Source: Clostridia bacterium (GTDB lineage: Bacteria; Bacillota; Clostridia; Christensenellales; Aristaeellaceae). Taken from it: a stretch of 37,893 bases of DNA. The notes below the pieces were generated by a model that was not told the origin of the DNA, searched no databases, and worked only from the letters and a program-made list of their open reading frames with translations. Every line of letters begins with the position of its first letter. Positions within the stretch are counted from its first letter, which is position 1. The stretch is from positions 1 through 37,893 of the forward strand of contig JAFUZM010000408.1 of the NCBI GenBank assembly GCA_017476605.1. Reading direction: 5' to 3'. The position numbers and the translations under genes are program-made. This document shows, piece by piece, positions 24,110-32,708 of the stretch.

Positions 24110-25072
24110 TTATTTCTCTGGTGCTTCCTCTGTGAGCTGTTTAATTGCACCCTCGTGGCCTGATTCCTCGGGAACACCCTCGATTGTTCCGTTTATAATC
24201 AGAACGTCCTCTGCACCGAGATTCCACTTTTCGCGTAGCGCACGCAGTTCTTCCACTGTGTAGGAGAAATAGGGCGTTCCGTCTAAATGGCGAACGATCA
24301 CATCGGTGATCCCGGAATCTTCAAGCGTCTTCAGTACTGATTCTGCATAACGGAGATCGACATCGTCTTCTTCTTCGGTAAGTGTCATAAGGAGGATTTT
24401 ACCGGTTTTATCCTCGTTCCAGACGACTCTTGATTTGTGATAGACCATCTTGCCATCTTTGCCACGAATCCACATTGGCCTGGAGCCATAGTTCAAAAAG
24501 AGCTGAGAGCAGGCAACCGGTGAAGCAGTTATATTCTCGCAAGCTTCCGCCTGACGCTGCATTTCATATTCATGAGCGTGAATTTCGTATTTGGTTGGTT
24601 TGCCGACATTGGCCGGATGGACTTCTCCAATCAAATGGAACGGGAGGAATTTACCATCCTCAATCATAAAGGCATAGTATGCATAATTGCCATCTGAGAT
24701 TTCGTAAACGGTACTTGTATCATAGCTGAAACCTTCTAACTTCGTATAAGAACCTGTATCAAAGGCAATGCCTGTTACCGGCGTAAAAGAACCTGAATCA
24801 GGTGTATACGTCCATACTGGTGTTAATCCTCCGGAAGAGGAGGACGATTCTCCAGAGGAGGAAGACGATTCTCCGGAGGAGGAAGATCCAGTTTCGATGG
24901 GAGTGAGTTTTATCCACTTGCCCTCTTTAACAGTGAATGAAATAATACTGGGTTTGTAGATCGGGGAATAGTCAGGGAGTTAGTGAGTAAGAGCGAATGC
25001 GGAATTCAAGATGATGATGGAAAAGAGAAACGACATACCCAAAACAAGAAGAAGACGTGTCTTTGCTTTCAT
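24110..25072 (-). pseudogene. Secreted protein with Ser-rich linker, interrupted by an in-frame TAA
   Basis: An ATG at 25070-25072 with AGGAAA upstream starts a clear signal peptide (MKAKTRLLLVLGMSFLF, then NSAFALTH). Codon 31 is TAA (24980-24982). The same frame then continues uninterrupted for 289 codons to 24110. It has an immature region (about 32-60), a linker of repeated SSSSGE units (about 60-80), Thr/Tyr-rich YDTS and FDTGS repeats, and a C-terminal domain of about 180 residues. I do not recognise that domain. The frame is fully preserved on both sides, so the stop is probably a single recent change (or a sequencing error) rather than long decay. Both ends look like one gene encoding a 320-residue secreted protein. 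Confidence 0.65.
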
Positions 25073-25313
25073 GCGAATTTCCTATCCTTTCTTTTGCAGG
25101 ATTTCAGTTTTAGATTTAAAAATCCAATGTGAGGCAGTTGCTGGAGAGGCGATATCGTTGGTCATAAGGTGTGTACCGGCCAGTACAAAACATTTAATTT
25201 TGGCCGATAAAAAAGTGATTTTCACCGAATTACAGGAGTGCAGTACAATGGTATCCATTCCCTTCAGATATGATGATATTGCTTTCAAAACAGATTGGCA
25301 ATTCCATATGTCC

Positions 25314-25342
25314 ATTGTAATGATGGATATGCATTCCGTCAA
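25314..25342 (-). promoter_or_regulatory. Promoter of the interrupted secreted gene
   Basis: On the minus strand TTGACG (25337-25342) and TACAAT (25314-25319) are separated by 17 bases. Confidence 0.5.
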
Positions 25343-25432
25343 GCATTTTTGCCGGGTTTTCTCAAAATAATACTCAAAACTTTGTTATCTTGGAATGAAG
25401 CCGACGATAAGTGATAAAAAATAAGGAAGACT

Positions 25433-25450
25433 GTGACAACATGGCGTCAC
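25433..25450 (-). terminator. Weak terminator after the ANTAR gene
   Basis: GTGAC (25433-25437) pairs with GTCAC (25446-25450). On the minus strand TTCCTTATTTTTTATC follows. The stem is only 5 bp. Confidence 0.35.
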
Positions 25451-25489
25451 TTGTCTCCCCAAACGACGGATAACTGCATGGCATCTGTA

Positions 25490-26074
25490 TCAGGAATAGG
25501 TCTGGATGATTTCGGTGGCAATCTCTTTTCGGGAAATGCAGCGATCCATCGCCTGCTTTTCAATATAGCGATGTGCCTGAGATTCTTCCATTTCCTTCTT
25601 TGAAATGAGGAGCCATTTGGCGCGGTTCACGAGGCGAATCTCCTCCATTTTTTCCTCAATGGACAGGGTTTTCTTTTCGGACTTTTTCTGGCGTTCCCTT
25701 GCGCTGGCCATCCAGTCAAAGCCAAGGGAAAGAAAAATGCGGTTCAGTGGACGAGCCATAACAAAGACGCCGTGTTCAATAACCTTCTCGCGGGTATCCT
25801 CCAATTGCTCTGCGCGAATCAAAAGCAAGACGGAGGCCCCGGAACCGGCAGCGATGTCGATGGCAAATCGGCTTCCGTCTCCATCCGGAAGCGGGGAGTT
25901 GATGATGACAAAATCAAAGCTTCGCTCGCTCCAGAGTCGCTTTGCGGCAGAAATGTCAGAGACAATCTGAACGGGACTGTACCGGGATTGCGGAAGCATG
26001 GACAGAAGAGCGGCATTCAGCTTTTCGTTAGATGATACCAAAAGGACGCTGTACATGCGTTCTTTTAAACTCAT
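25490..26074 (-). CDS. ANTAR-domain regulator with a degenerate receiver domain
   Basis: The 194-residue protein has a receiver-like N-terminal domain (1-115) and a C-terminal ANTAR RNA-binding domain (about 125-185). The latter includes EEIRLVNRAKWLLISKKEM and the HRYIEKQAMDRCISRKEIA helices. The receiver lacks the phosphorylation residues: the acidic pair is SSN (VLLVSSN), the acceptor site reads INSPLPDGDG with Asn in place of Asp, and the Lys is replaced by Arg (MARPL). It therefore probably does not work by Asp phosphorylation. ANTAR proteins stop transcription terminators in target leaders. Its gene is last in the split-glutamate-synthase operon, 33 bases after glutamine synthetase. The ATG at 26072-26074 has GAGG upstream; a GTG at 26095 has no ribosome binding site. 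Confidence 0.85.
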   Translation of the reverse strand: MSLKERMYSVLLVSSNEKLNAALLSMLPQSRYSPVQIVSDISAAKRLWSERSFDFVIINSPLPDGDGSRFAIDIAAGSGASVLLLIRAEQLEDTREKVIEHGVFVMARPLNRIFLSLGFDWMASARERQKKSEKKTLSIEEKMEEIRLVNRAKWLLISKKEMEESQAHRYIEKQAMDRCISRKEIATEIIQTYS

Positions 26075-26106
26075 AGGGGCCTCTTTCTCCTCCACTCATA
26101 ATGGCA

Positions 26107-27345
26107 TTATCTGTGAAGGTAGGCGGACAGAATTTCTTTGGGAAGGACTGCATTTATAAACGCGCTTGAAGCTGCAACATCACAGGCTTCTGCATAGGAT
26201 GCAGGGAGAGCCTCACATTGTCTCAGGAGCGCATCTGAAACGGAGGGGAGAGCATCTGCTGCCTCGGGCAGCATGAGCTTCTTCTCGACCCCATCTATCC
26301 CTGCATAGATCAATAGGGCGAGTGCAAGATATGGATTTGCAAGAGGGTCAGGGGAGCGAAGCTCTGCGCACATTGTATTACCGGGAACAGTGGGAATTCG
26401 AATAAGATGTGACCGTCTGTCTTTTGACCAGGAAAGAGTTCGCGGAGCTTTGTGATTTCCAAGGCGCAGATAAGATTCCCTGGATGGATTCAATAAGAGC
26501 GTCATTGCCCGAATGTTTGCAAGGATTCCAGCTGCCATGCTTAAGAAGGTGTGAGACTCAGTGGGTGAGGTAGAAGGAGTCAGTGAAAGCCCGACGGGAT
26601 TCAGGGATAGATGAATGCGAAAGCCGTTTCCTGGCATATTCTCAAGGGGTTTGGGCGAGAAACTGGCACTGAGACCGTTTCTGGCTGCGACGGTTTTTAC
26701 GACACGCTTAAAGACCTGGGCATGATCCGCAGCAAACAATGGATCGGCAAAGCGGAAATCAACCACATTCTGTCCGGGACCTTCCTCGTGATGAGAGCTT
26801 ACCGGCCGGATTCCCATTTGCTCAAGAGTCAGACAGATTTCGCGGCGGACGTTTTCGCCGCGATCCTCCGGCGCGATATCCATATAGCCAGCCTCATCGC
26901 AGGGGATGGAGGTGGGTTTTCCGGTCTCGTCCAGTTTGAAAAGGTAAAACTCCATTTCCTGCCCGATGGTAAAGGTATAGCCTTTTTCAGCAGCAAACGA
27001 GATGGCTTTCCTTAAATAGCTGCGTGTATCCGAGACAAAGGGGGCTCCATCCGGAGAGGTGATGGTGGACATCATCTGGACCACACGACCATGCTCCGGA
27101 CGCCATGGGAGCGGCATCAGGGTATCCGGTTCGGGATGGAGAAAAAGATCCCCATCAGAGATCTCGGAAAAGCCGGGGATGGCGGCGGCATCAAAAGGAA
27201 TGCCATATTCAAAGGCATGGGGCAGTTCATCCGGCATGATCGCAATATTCTTTTGATTTCCGAAAACATCTGAGAAGGCAAGACGAATAAACTTTACGTC
27301 CTCCTCCTGCATGTACTGAATGACCTCATCCTTTGAGTATTTCAT
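26107..27345 (-). CDS. Divergent, short glutamine synthetase (type I-like)
   Basis: This 412-residue protein has the glutamine synthetase fold: GQEMEFYLF with the catalytic glutamates, HHEEGPGQNVVDF, and the C-terminal CAELRSPDPLANPYLALA motif with the key Glu and Arg. Three signature positions differ. The usual FDGSSI loop reads FDAAAI, the metal-site MHIH-type segment reads FRIHLSL with Arg in place of the first His, and the glutamate-binding segment reads PSRESYLRLG. It may be a poor catalyst, a glutamine sensor, or specific for another amine. ATG 27343-27345 follows AAGGAGAGG. It lies between the GXGXG subunit gene and the ANTAR regulator. Confidence 0.87.
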   Translation of the reverse strand: MKYSKDEVIQYMQEEDVKFIRLAFSDVFGNQKNIAIMPDELPHAFEYGIPFDAAAIPGFSEISDGDLFLHPEPDTLMPLPWRPEHGRVVQMMSTITSPDGAPFVSDTRSYLRKAISFAAEKGYTFTIGQEMEFYLFKLDETGKPTSIPCDEAGYMDIAPEDRGENVRREICLTLEQMGIRPVSSHHEEGPGQNVVDFRFADPLFAADHAQVFKRVVKTVAARNGLSASFSPKPLENMPGNGFRIHLSLNPVGLSLTPSTSPTESHTFLSMAAGILANIRAMTLLLNPSRESYLRLGNHKAPRTLSWSKDRRSHLIRIPTVPGNTMCAELRSPDPLANPYLALALLIYAGIDGVEKKLMLPEAADALPSVSDALLRQCEALPASYAEACDVAASSAFINAVLPKEILSAYLHR

Positions 27346-27432
27346 AAAGACCTCTCCTTCGGGTACATTTGGATTCATTGATATGTCTGGCACCAGCTTC
27401 CAAGTGAAGTGATGCCATGGTTCCTGCAGGCA

Positions 27433-28152
27433 CTAATTGGCAACGTACATTTGGCGGTATGGGTTCGCTGTATCCGGGACAACAACGGTGAATGGAGCAG
27501 ACAGGACGGCCTCAATATCGAGAGCGAACAGGTCACAGTATTCGGTAAGATAGGAGCGAAGCTCCTCAAGATCGCCAGCGGTGGCGCGGCGAGATGTGAC
27601 CTGGGGTGGAAAAACAACATCGTCACAGGCTGAACGGAGGAACATTTTGCCGCCGTGCATACCGGTGCAGGGGAAGTATCCGACACATTTCTTTGCGGGA
27701 GCCAGCAGGTTGAGCACGATAATAATCCCACCTGCCTGATATTCGCCAAGGAAGCTGCCGGCTCTGCCCCCGATGATCATCAGCGGGACCTTTTCCTTGT
27801 AGGCTTTCATGTGAATGCCTGCACGGTATCCGGCGTTGCCTTTTACATAGATTTTTCCGCCACGCATGGCATAGCCTGCAGCATCCCCGATGCTTCCGTG
27901 AACCACGATGGTCCCCGCATTCATGGTATCCCCGACGGCATCCTGGACATTGGCATGCACCGTGATCCGTCCGCCGTTGAGATATGCCCCGAGTGCATTG
28001 CCGGGGACGCCATGAATTTCGATGTCCCGATCCGCCATGCCGGCTGCAATAAAGCGCTGGCCACAGCAGCCTTCAATGGTACAGGGCTCAGGGGAGCATC
28101 GAATCTGCTCATTTAACGTCCTGTGGTCAAGACCGTCTGCTTGTATGATCAT
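27433..28152 (-). CDS. Glutamate synthase GXGXG-domain subunit (GltB C-terminal part)
   Basis: The 239-residue protein is a right-handed beta-helix domain with repeated GG- and GN-turns (AYLNGGRITV, NAGTIVVHGSIGDAAGYAMRGG, YRAGIHMKAYK). This is the structural C-terminal domain of the large glutamate synthase subunit, here a stand-alone protein. The domain gives the enzyme rigidity and channelling. ATG 28150-28152 follows GGAGG by 11 bases. It directly follows the FAD oxidoreductase in the operon. Confidence 0.88.
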   Translation of the reverse strand: MIIQADGLDHRTLNEQIRCSPEPCTIEGCCGQRFIAAGMADRDIEIHGVPGNALGAYLNGGRITVHANVQDAVGDTMNAGTIVVHGSIGDAAGYAMRGGKIYVKGNAGYRAGIHMKAYKEKVPLMIIGGRAGSFLGEYQAGGIIIVLNLLAPAKKCVGYFPCTGMHGGKMFLRSACDDVVFPPQVTSRRATAGDLEELRSYLTEYCDLFALDIEAVLSAPFTVVVPDTANPYRQMYVAN

Positions 28153-28153
28153 A

Positions 28154-29383
28154 TTATACGACACCTCCGAACTTTTTTCTACGCTGGTCGGTGGAAAATG
28201 CAGCGGTTGTTGCACCCTGCATCATGAGAGGAAAATCAATGGAGGAAAGCGGGGTCTGCTCTCGGATCAAAGCGGTATAAATCCCGGCACGCTCATCACA
28301 GCCGATTAAGATAAAGCCCATGAGCCGGTCATCCTTTGTATAAAGGCGCTTCAGCGAATGATCCGTCCGGTTCTCATGCAGCTCGCCATCATACGAGCCG
28401 GCAGTCATGGCGTGGAGACCGAAAAAGCCTATGGCATTCATGGGAATACCCTTCTCAAAGGAAGCAGTGCCACCGGCCATATTGACGCCTGCGACGTATC
28501 CTTGCATGGAGGCGTTTGGTAATATGGCAAGGACCTTTCGCTGCCCGGAGGAGAGATCCATGCCCTCCGTACAGTCACCTGCGGCATAGATGTGCGCAAG
28601 AGAGGTTTGCATTTTATTGTCGACAAGGATTCCACGGTGAACGTCGCCGCCGATTTCACTTAGGAGTGCAGTGTTTGCCCGGACGCCGACAGCAAGGACG
28701 AGAATGTCAAAGTCCACCAGCTGCCCGCTGGTCATTACGGTACGATTGCCTGTAAACTCGGCAACGCTGTCACCAAGCAGGAAGGAAATTCCGTGCTGCT
28801 CCAGATGACGCTGCATGTACCCGGCACAGGTGCTATCCAGAATGCTGGACAGCACCCGATCTGCAAGGTCTGCGATCGTGATGGAGGAAACGCGACTTAA
28901 GAGCCCTTCTGCACATTTGAGCCCGATGAGTCCTGCCCCGATGATCAGGACGCGGGAATCCGGACGAATGGCCTTTTCAAGAGCGAGTGCATCATCCAGG
29001 GTCATGAAGGAAAACGGATGCTCTACGGTTTCAAGGCCTTTGAAGGCGGGAACGAAAGGGGAGGAGCCGGTTGCAAGGCAGAGCTCATCATAGGGAAGCA
29101 GGGCACCATCGCTTGTCTCTACGAGTCGCTCATCCTTTCGTATGTGGATTGCTTTGCCAAATACGACATGGCAGCCCATCCAGTCATAAAAGTCCGCATC
29201 GCGGTACTGCATACGCGCAAGGTCTGTTTTCCCCTCAAGATAATAGGAAATGAGGGGACGGCAATAAACAGGATGGGGCTCTTCTGAGATCACGGTAATC
29301 CTGCCTTCGGAATCCGTGCTGCGGATTCCCTCAATGCACCGGGCAGCGGCAACGCCGTTGCCGACAATGAGATACTGCTTCAT
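28154..29383 (-). CDS. NAD(P)/FAD-dependent oxidoreductase (glutamate synthase electron partner)
   Basis: The 409-residue protein has an N-terminal FAD-binding YLIVGNGVAAARC, a second NAD-binding RVLIIGAGLIGLKCAEGL, LCLATGSSP, and an IYAAGDCTE motif. This is the pattern of nitrite-reductase or rubredoxin-reductase-like oxidoreductases. In this cluster it probably feeds electrons from NAD(P)H to the FMN subunit through the 4Fe-4S protein. It starts at 29383 with a four-base overlap (ATGA) with the ferredoxin gene and ends two bases before the GXGXG gene. Confidence 0.88.
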   Translation of the reverse strand: MKQYLIVGNGVAAARCIEGIRSTDSEGRITVISEEPHPVYCRPLISYYLEGKTDLARMQYRDADFYDWMGCHVVFGKAIHIRKDERLVETSDGALLPYDELCLATGSSPFVPAFKGLETVEHPFSFMTLDDALALEKAIRPDSRVLIIGAGLIGLKCAEGLLSRVSSITIADLADRVLSSILDSTCAGYMQRHLEQHGISFLLGDSVAEFTGNRTVMTSGQLVDFDILVLAVGVRANTALLSEIGGDVHRGILVDNKMQTSLAHIYAAGDCTEGMDLSSGQRKVLAILPNASMQGYVAGVNMAGGTASFEKGIPMNAIGFFGLHAMTAGSYDGELHENRTDHSLKRLYTKDDRLMGFILIGCDERAGIYTALIREQTPLSSIDFPLMMQGATTAAFSTDQRRKKFGGVV

Positions 29384-29820
29384 ACGGCTTTCCCCCTTTC
29401 CTCATAGACAATGGCCCGGTTTGGACAGCCTTTGACACAGGCAGGCTCTTTGCATGTGTTCTTCAGGCAGAGCTCGCATTTCTGCATCACGCCGTTTTCG
29501 TTTGGTGCAAGCGCGCCATAGGGACAGACGAGAACGCAGGTCAGGCAGCCGACGCATTTGCTTTGGTCAACACAGATGACACCCTCTTTCATGGATAAGG
29601 CACCCGCGATGCAACTGACTGTACAGATCGGGTCCTGGCAATGCCGACAGGAAACGGCATAGGAGATCCGGTCATGGCTCTCGACATGAATGCGGGGATA
29701 GATGGGCTTTCCCTTCAGTGCCAGTACCATGTCGGTGAGTCCTGAGTTGGCAAAGGCACAATTGTATTCACACAGATGGCATCCAAGACACCATTCCTCA
29801 TTCACATACACACGTTTCAT
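29380..29820 (-). CDS. Four-cluster 4Fe-4S ferredoxin-type electron carrier
   Basis: The 146-residue protein has cysteine sets CLGCHLCEYNC, CRHCQDPICTVSC, CVGCLTCVLVCP and CELCLKNTCKEPACVKGCP, enough for four clusters as in HycB/DmsB-like subunits. It links the FAD oxidoreductase to the FMN subunit of glutamate synthase. ATG 29818-29820 has GGGGG upstream; the frame is open 39 bases further but without a better site. It starts four bases after the FMN subunit gene ends. Confidence 0.87.
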   Translation of the reverse strand: MKRVYVNEEWCLGCHLCEYNCAFANSGLTDMVLALKGKPIYPRIHVESHDRISYAVSCRHCQDPICTVSCIAGALSMKEGVICVDQSKCVGCLTCVLVCPYGALAPNENGVMQKCELCLKNTCKEPACVKGCPNRAIVYEERGKAV

Positions 29821-29824
29821 ATGC

Positions 29825-31327
29825 TTATTCCCCCGCATGTGAGATCCCGAGGATCTCAAGCTCTTTTTCGGTTAACCCGACACCCCGAAGCATCAGGCGG
29901 TTTCCGCGCAGCGATTCAATGGAGTTTATGCCCATGCCACCCATCAGCTCCATGATCTCATGCCGCCAGGCGGTCATGAGATGAATGAGACGGGTACTTC
30001 CGATTTCGGGATTGAGCCGCTTTACGAGATCCGGTCGCTGCGTGGCAATGCCCCAGTTGCACTTGCCTGTATGGCAGGTGCGGCAGAGATGACAGCCAAG
30101 GGCAAGGAGGGCAGCGGTTGCGATGTAGCAGGCATCTGCGCCGAGAGCAATGGCCTTCACGACGTCGGAGGCGCTGCGGATGGAACCGCCGACGACAAGG
30201 GATACGCTGTTGCGGATGCCCTCATCGCGCAGACGCTGATCCACGGCGGCCAGAGCCAGCTCAATGGGAATGCCCACGTTGTCGCGAATGCGGGTTGGCG
30301 CTGCGCCAGTGCCTCCGCGGAATCCGTCAATGGCGATGATGTCCGCCCCGCTTCTGGCGATGCCACTGGCAATGGCGGCAATGTTGTGGACAGCGGCCAC
30401 TTTTACAATGACCGGCTTACGATACTGTGTTGCCTCTTTGAGAGAAAAGACGAGCTGCCTCAGGTCCTCGATGGAATAGATATCATGATGAGGCGCTGGC
30501 GATATGGCGTCTGAGCCCTCCGGAATCATCCGGGTACGAGAGACGTCTCCCACGATTTTTGTTCCCGGAAGGTGTCCGCCGATGCCGGGCTTGGCGCCCT
30601 GGCCGATCTTGATTTCTATTGCAGCGCCGGCCTCAAGATAGTCCTCGTGAACGCCAAATCGCCCGCTGGCGACTTGGACGATGGTGTTGGGACCATAGGG
30701 ATAAAAGTCCTCATGGAGACCACCCTCACCGGTATTGTAAAGGATGCCCAGCTCGGTGGCGGCCCGTGCCAGTGAGGCATGGGCGTTATAGCTGATGGAT
30801 CCATAACTCATGGCGGAGAACATGACTGGCATGGAAAGGCTGAGCTGCGGTGGCAGATCACAAAGGAGCTGGCCGTGTTCCCGCAGGATCCGATCCGGCT
30901 TCTTCCCCAGGAATACCCGGGTTTCCATGGGCTCACGGAGCGGGTCAATGGAGGGGTTTGTCACCTGGGAAGCGTTGATCAGGATTTTATCCCAGTAGAC
31001 CGGGAGCGGCTTTGGGTTTCCCATGGAGGAGAGGAGCACGCCGCCACTGCCCGCCTGCTCATAGATTTCCCGGATGGTCTCCGTCTGCCAGTTTGCATTT
31101 TCCCGCAGGGTACAGTCGCTTTTTACGATCTTGAGCGCCCGCGTCGGGCACAGGGAGACGCAGCGCTGACAATTGACACATTTCGTTTCGTCGCTGATCA
31201 TCAATCCGCGTTCGGGGCTGTAGGCATGTACCTCATTGGCACATTGTCGCTCACAGACGCGACAGGCAATGCAGCGGTTTTCATTTCGAACCACTTCAAA
31301 TTCCGGATAAATGAAATCCACACCCAT
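29825..31327 (-). CDS. Glutamate synthase FMN-binding subunit with N-terminal ferredoxin domains
   Basis: This 500-residue protein has two ferredoxin motifs near its N-terminus (CIACRVCERQC and CVNCQRCVSLCP). A glutamate-synthase FMN barrel follows, with PVMFSAMSYGSISYNAH, GAKPGIGGHLPG, the GFRGGTGAAP loop and SLVVGGSIRSASDV. CHLCRTCHTGKCNWG supplies the [3Fe-4S] cluster. It is the central domain of GltB as a separate chain, as in archaeal and many clostridial enzymes. It reduces 2-oxoglutarate plus ammonia to glutamate. The ATG at 31325-31327 overlaps the stop of the amidotransferase gene (TGATG), so the two are coupled. Confidence 0.9.
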   Translation of the reverse strand: MGVDFIYPEFEVVRNENRCIACRVCERQCANEVHAYSPERGLMISDETKCVNCQRCVSLCPTRALKIVKSDCTLRENANWQTETIREIYEQAGSGGVLLSSMGNPKPLPVYWDKILINASQVTNPSIDPLREPMETRVFLGKKPDRILREHGQLLCDLPPQLSLSMPVMFSAMSYGSISYNAHASLARAATELGILYNTGEGGLHEDFYPYGPNTIVQVASGRFGVHEDYLEAGAAIEIKIGQGAKPGIGGHLPGTKIVGDVSRTRMIPEGSDAISPAPHHDIYSIEDLRQLVFSLKEATQYRKPVIVKVAAVHNIAAIASGIARSGADIIAIDGFRGGTGAAPTRIRDNVGIPIELALAAVDQRLRDEGIRNSVSLVVGGSIRSASDVVKAIALGADACYIATAALLALGCHLCRTCHTGKCNWGIATQRPDLVKRLNPEIGSTRLIHLMTAWRHEIMELMGGMGINSIESLRGNRLMLRGVGLTEKELEILGISHAGE

Positions 31328-32421
31328 CAATAAGCACCTTCTTTCACCTGGACGATGACGGGTTCTCCGCCGGATGGAGCCCAGATGTTTTCTACATTTG
31401 GCTCCATTGTGCGAATGGCTGCTTCCTCACTGGCAATATAGACGAGGTCACCCTTTTCGCCAACGACCATTGACCTCAGCTTGAGCCTGTCATTGAGGGC
31501 CATGAGTCCACCAGTAAACCCCAGGACAATGGAAAACGGGCCTGTAATCAGGAGGCTGGGGAACATCGTTCTGAGATAAACATGTTTCCGTTGTTCGTAT
31601 GGATCCCGCTCGCGTTCAATCGTGCTCCAAAACGGTGCGGCAACAACGTTAGCGGCCTCCGAAAGTGTCAGCCCCTGGATTCTGATCAGATAGTCCATAA
31701 TATAGGTAATGACTTCCGTATCGGTCTTGAGTGTGCACTTGTAGCCAAACATCTCAATAAACCGGCGGTTGGCATCATAGGAGGAGATTTCCCCATTATG
31801 GACAATGGAATAATCAAGCAGAGTAAAGGGATGCGCGCCACCCCACCATCCCGGAGTATTGGTCGGATAGCGGCCATGTGCTGTCCAGGAATACCCTTCA
31901 TATTCCTCAAGCCTGTAAAAGAGGCCAACATCCTCCGGGAACCCGACGGCCTTGAAGGTTCCCATATTCTTTCCACAGGAGAAGACATAGGCCCCTGCAA
32001 GTTCTGTATTGATTTTCATCACGGTGCGGACGACGAATTCCTTTTCGTCCAGCTGAAGGCTTCGAAGCACGGATGGAAGAGGTGTAATAAAATAACGCCA
32101 GATAATGGGCTCATCCGTGATCGTAGGCAGCTTTCTTGTGGGTATCTTTTCGGAGTGAACAATCTCGAAATGCTCCTTCAGAAATAACTCGCACTGCTTT
32201 CTTGTTTCCAGATTGTCAAAGAACAAATGGAAGGCGTAAAAGTCTTTATAGTCCGGATAAATGCCATATCCGGCAAATCCTCCGCCAAGACCGTTGGAGC
32301 GATCATGCATCGGCTTCATGGCCTCTATAATCCCTTCGCCGGTCATCCTGTTTCCGTCTTTTGAAATGACAGCCGCAATCGCGCATCCCGCTGGAATGCG
32401 AACCTGACCTTCTCTAACCAT
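31327..32421 (-). CDS. Glutamate synthase amidotransferase subunit (class II)
   Basis: The 364-residue protein is a class II glutamine amidotransferase. The N-terminal Cys13 (in IPAGCAIAAVISKDG) becomes the nucleophile if a 12-residue propeptide is cut. The segment GRYPTNTPGWWGGAHPFTLLDYSIVHNGEISSYD, quoted here only by its first residues GRYPTNTPGWWGG and NGEISSYD, is typical of GltB. It releases ammonia from glutamine for the FMN subunit. ATG 32419-32421 follows AAAGGAAGG. It is the first gene of the minus-strand nitrogen operon, under the attenuator at 32446-32490. Confidence 0.88.
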   Translation of the reverse strand: MVREGQVRIPAGCAIAAVISKDGNRMTGEGIIEAMKPMHDRSNGLGGGFAGYGIYPDYKDFYAFHLFFDNLETRKQCELFLKEHFEIVHSEKIPTRKLPTITDEPIIWRYFITPLPSVLRSLQLDEKEFVVRTVMKINTELAGAYVFSCGKNMGTFKAVGFPEDVGLFYRLEEYEGYSWTAHGRYPTNTPGWWGGAHPFTLLDYSIVHNGEISSYDANRRFIEMFGYKCTLKTDTEVITYIMDYLIRIQGLTLSEAANVVAAPFWSTIERERDPYEQRKHVYLRTMFPSLLITGPFSIVLGFTGGLMALNDRLKLRSMVVGEKGDLVYIASEEAAIRTMEPNVENIWAPSGGEPVIVQVKEGAY

Positions 32422-32445
32422 AGGGTTCCTTCCTTTCAAAAAAAT

Positions 32446-32490
32446 AAAGACGCCCATGGCCGCACGTGGGTGCGGTCAATGAACGCCTTT
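32446..32490 (-). terminator. Attenuator-like hairpin in the gltB-operon leader
   Basis: On the minus strand AAAGGCG pairs with CGTCTTT (one G-T wobble) around a perfect CCGCAC/GTGCGG inner stem (32460-32475). It is followed by ATTTTTTT. This strong intrinsic terminator lies inside the leader, between the promoter and the first start codon, so it must be read through when the operon is on. Confidence 0.7.
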
Positions 32491-32504
32491 GCTCATTTGC
32501 AAGC

Positions 32505-32533
32505 ATTATAGATATTTCGGTCTAATTCGTCAA
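32505..32533 (-). promoter_or_regulatory. Promoter of the split glutamate synthase operon
   Basis: On the minus strand TTGACG (32528-32533) and TATAAT (32505-32510, perfect) are separated by 17 bases. Confidence 0.75.
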
Positions 32534-32592
32534 TATATTCCTGAAAATTTTTGAAAATTTGCAAGATTTTTAAAAATTTCTTGCAAAATCTA

Positions 32593-32621
32593 TTGACAGC
32601 CATTTTTGTGGGCGCTATAAT
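32593..32621 (+). promoter_or_regulatory. Promoter of glnN-amtB
   Basis: TTGACA (32593-32598) and TATAAT (32616-32621), both perfect, are separated by 17 bases. Transcription would start near 32628, leaving a leader of about 160 bases. Confidence 0.8.
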
Positions 32622-32636
32622 TTGGGCCACAAAGGC

Positions 32637-32673
32637 AAGGGCGTCTTTGAGTGATTCACTCCGAGACGCTCTT
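32637..32673 (+). promoter_or_regulatory. First leader hairpin of glnN
   Basis: AAGGGCGTCT pairs with AGACGCTCTT and encloses a GAGTG-ATT-CACTC stem. A second small stem, TTCTCC/GGAGAA around ATTTTTTT, follows at 32673-32692. Its 5' arm GGGCGTCTTT is also found in the gltB-operon leader. Confidence 0.55.
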
Positions 32674-32708
32674 TCTCCATTTTTTTGGAGAAGAGAAAAA
32701 CGAATACA

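Larger units (their letters stand above)
25073..25489. other. Intergenic region upstream of the interrupted secreted gene
   Basis: About 417 bases with no supported gene. It holds the minus-strand promoter at 25314-25342 and a weak hairpin at 25433-25450. That promoter leaves an mRNA leader of about 230 bases, in which I see no recognisable riboswitch. Confidence 0.4.

Noticed and set aside
25082-25342. Short minus-strand open frame upstream of the interrupted secreted gene
   Set aside because: Its TTG start overlaps the predicted -35 box, there is no ribosome binding site, and the product resembles nothing.
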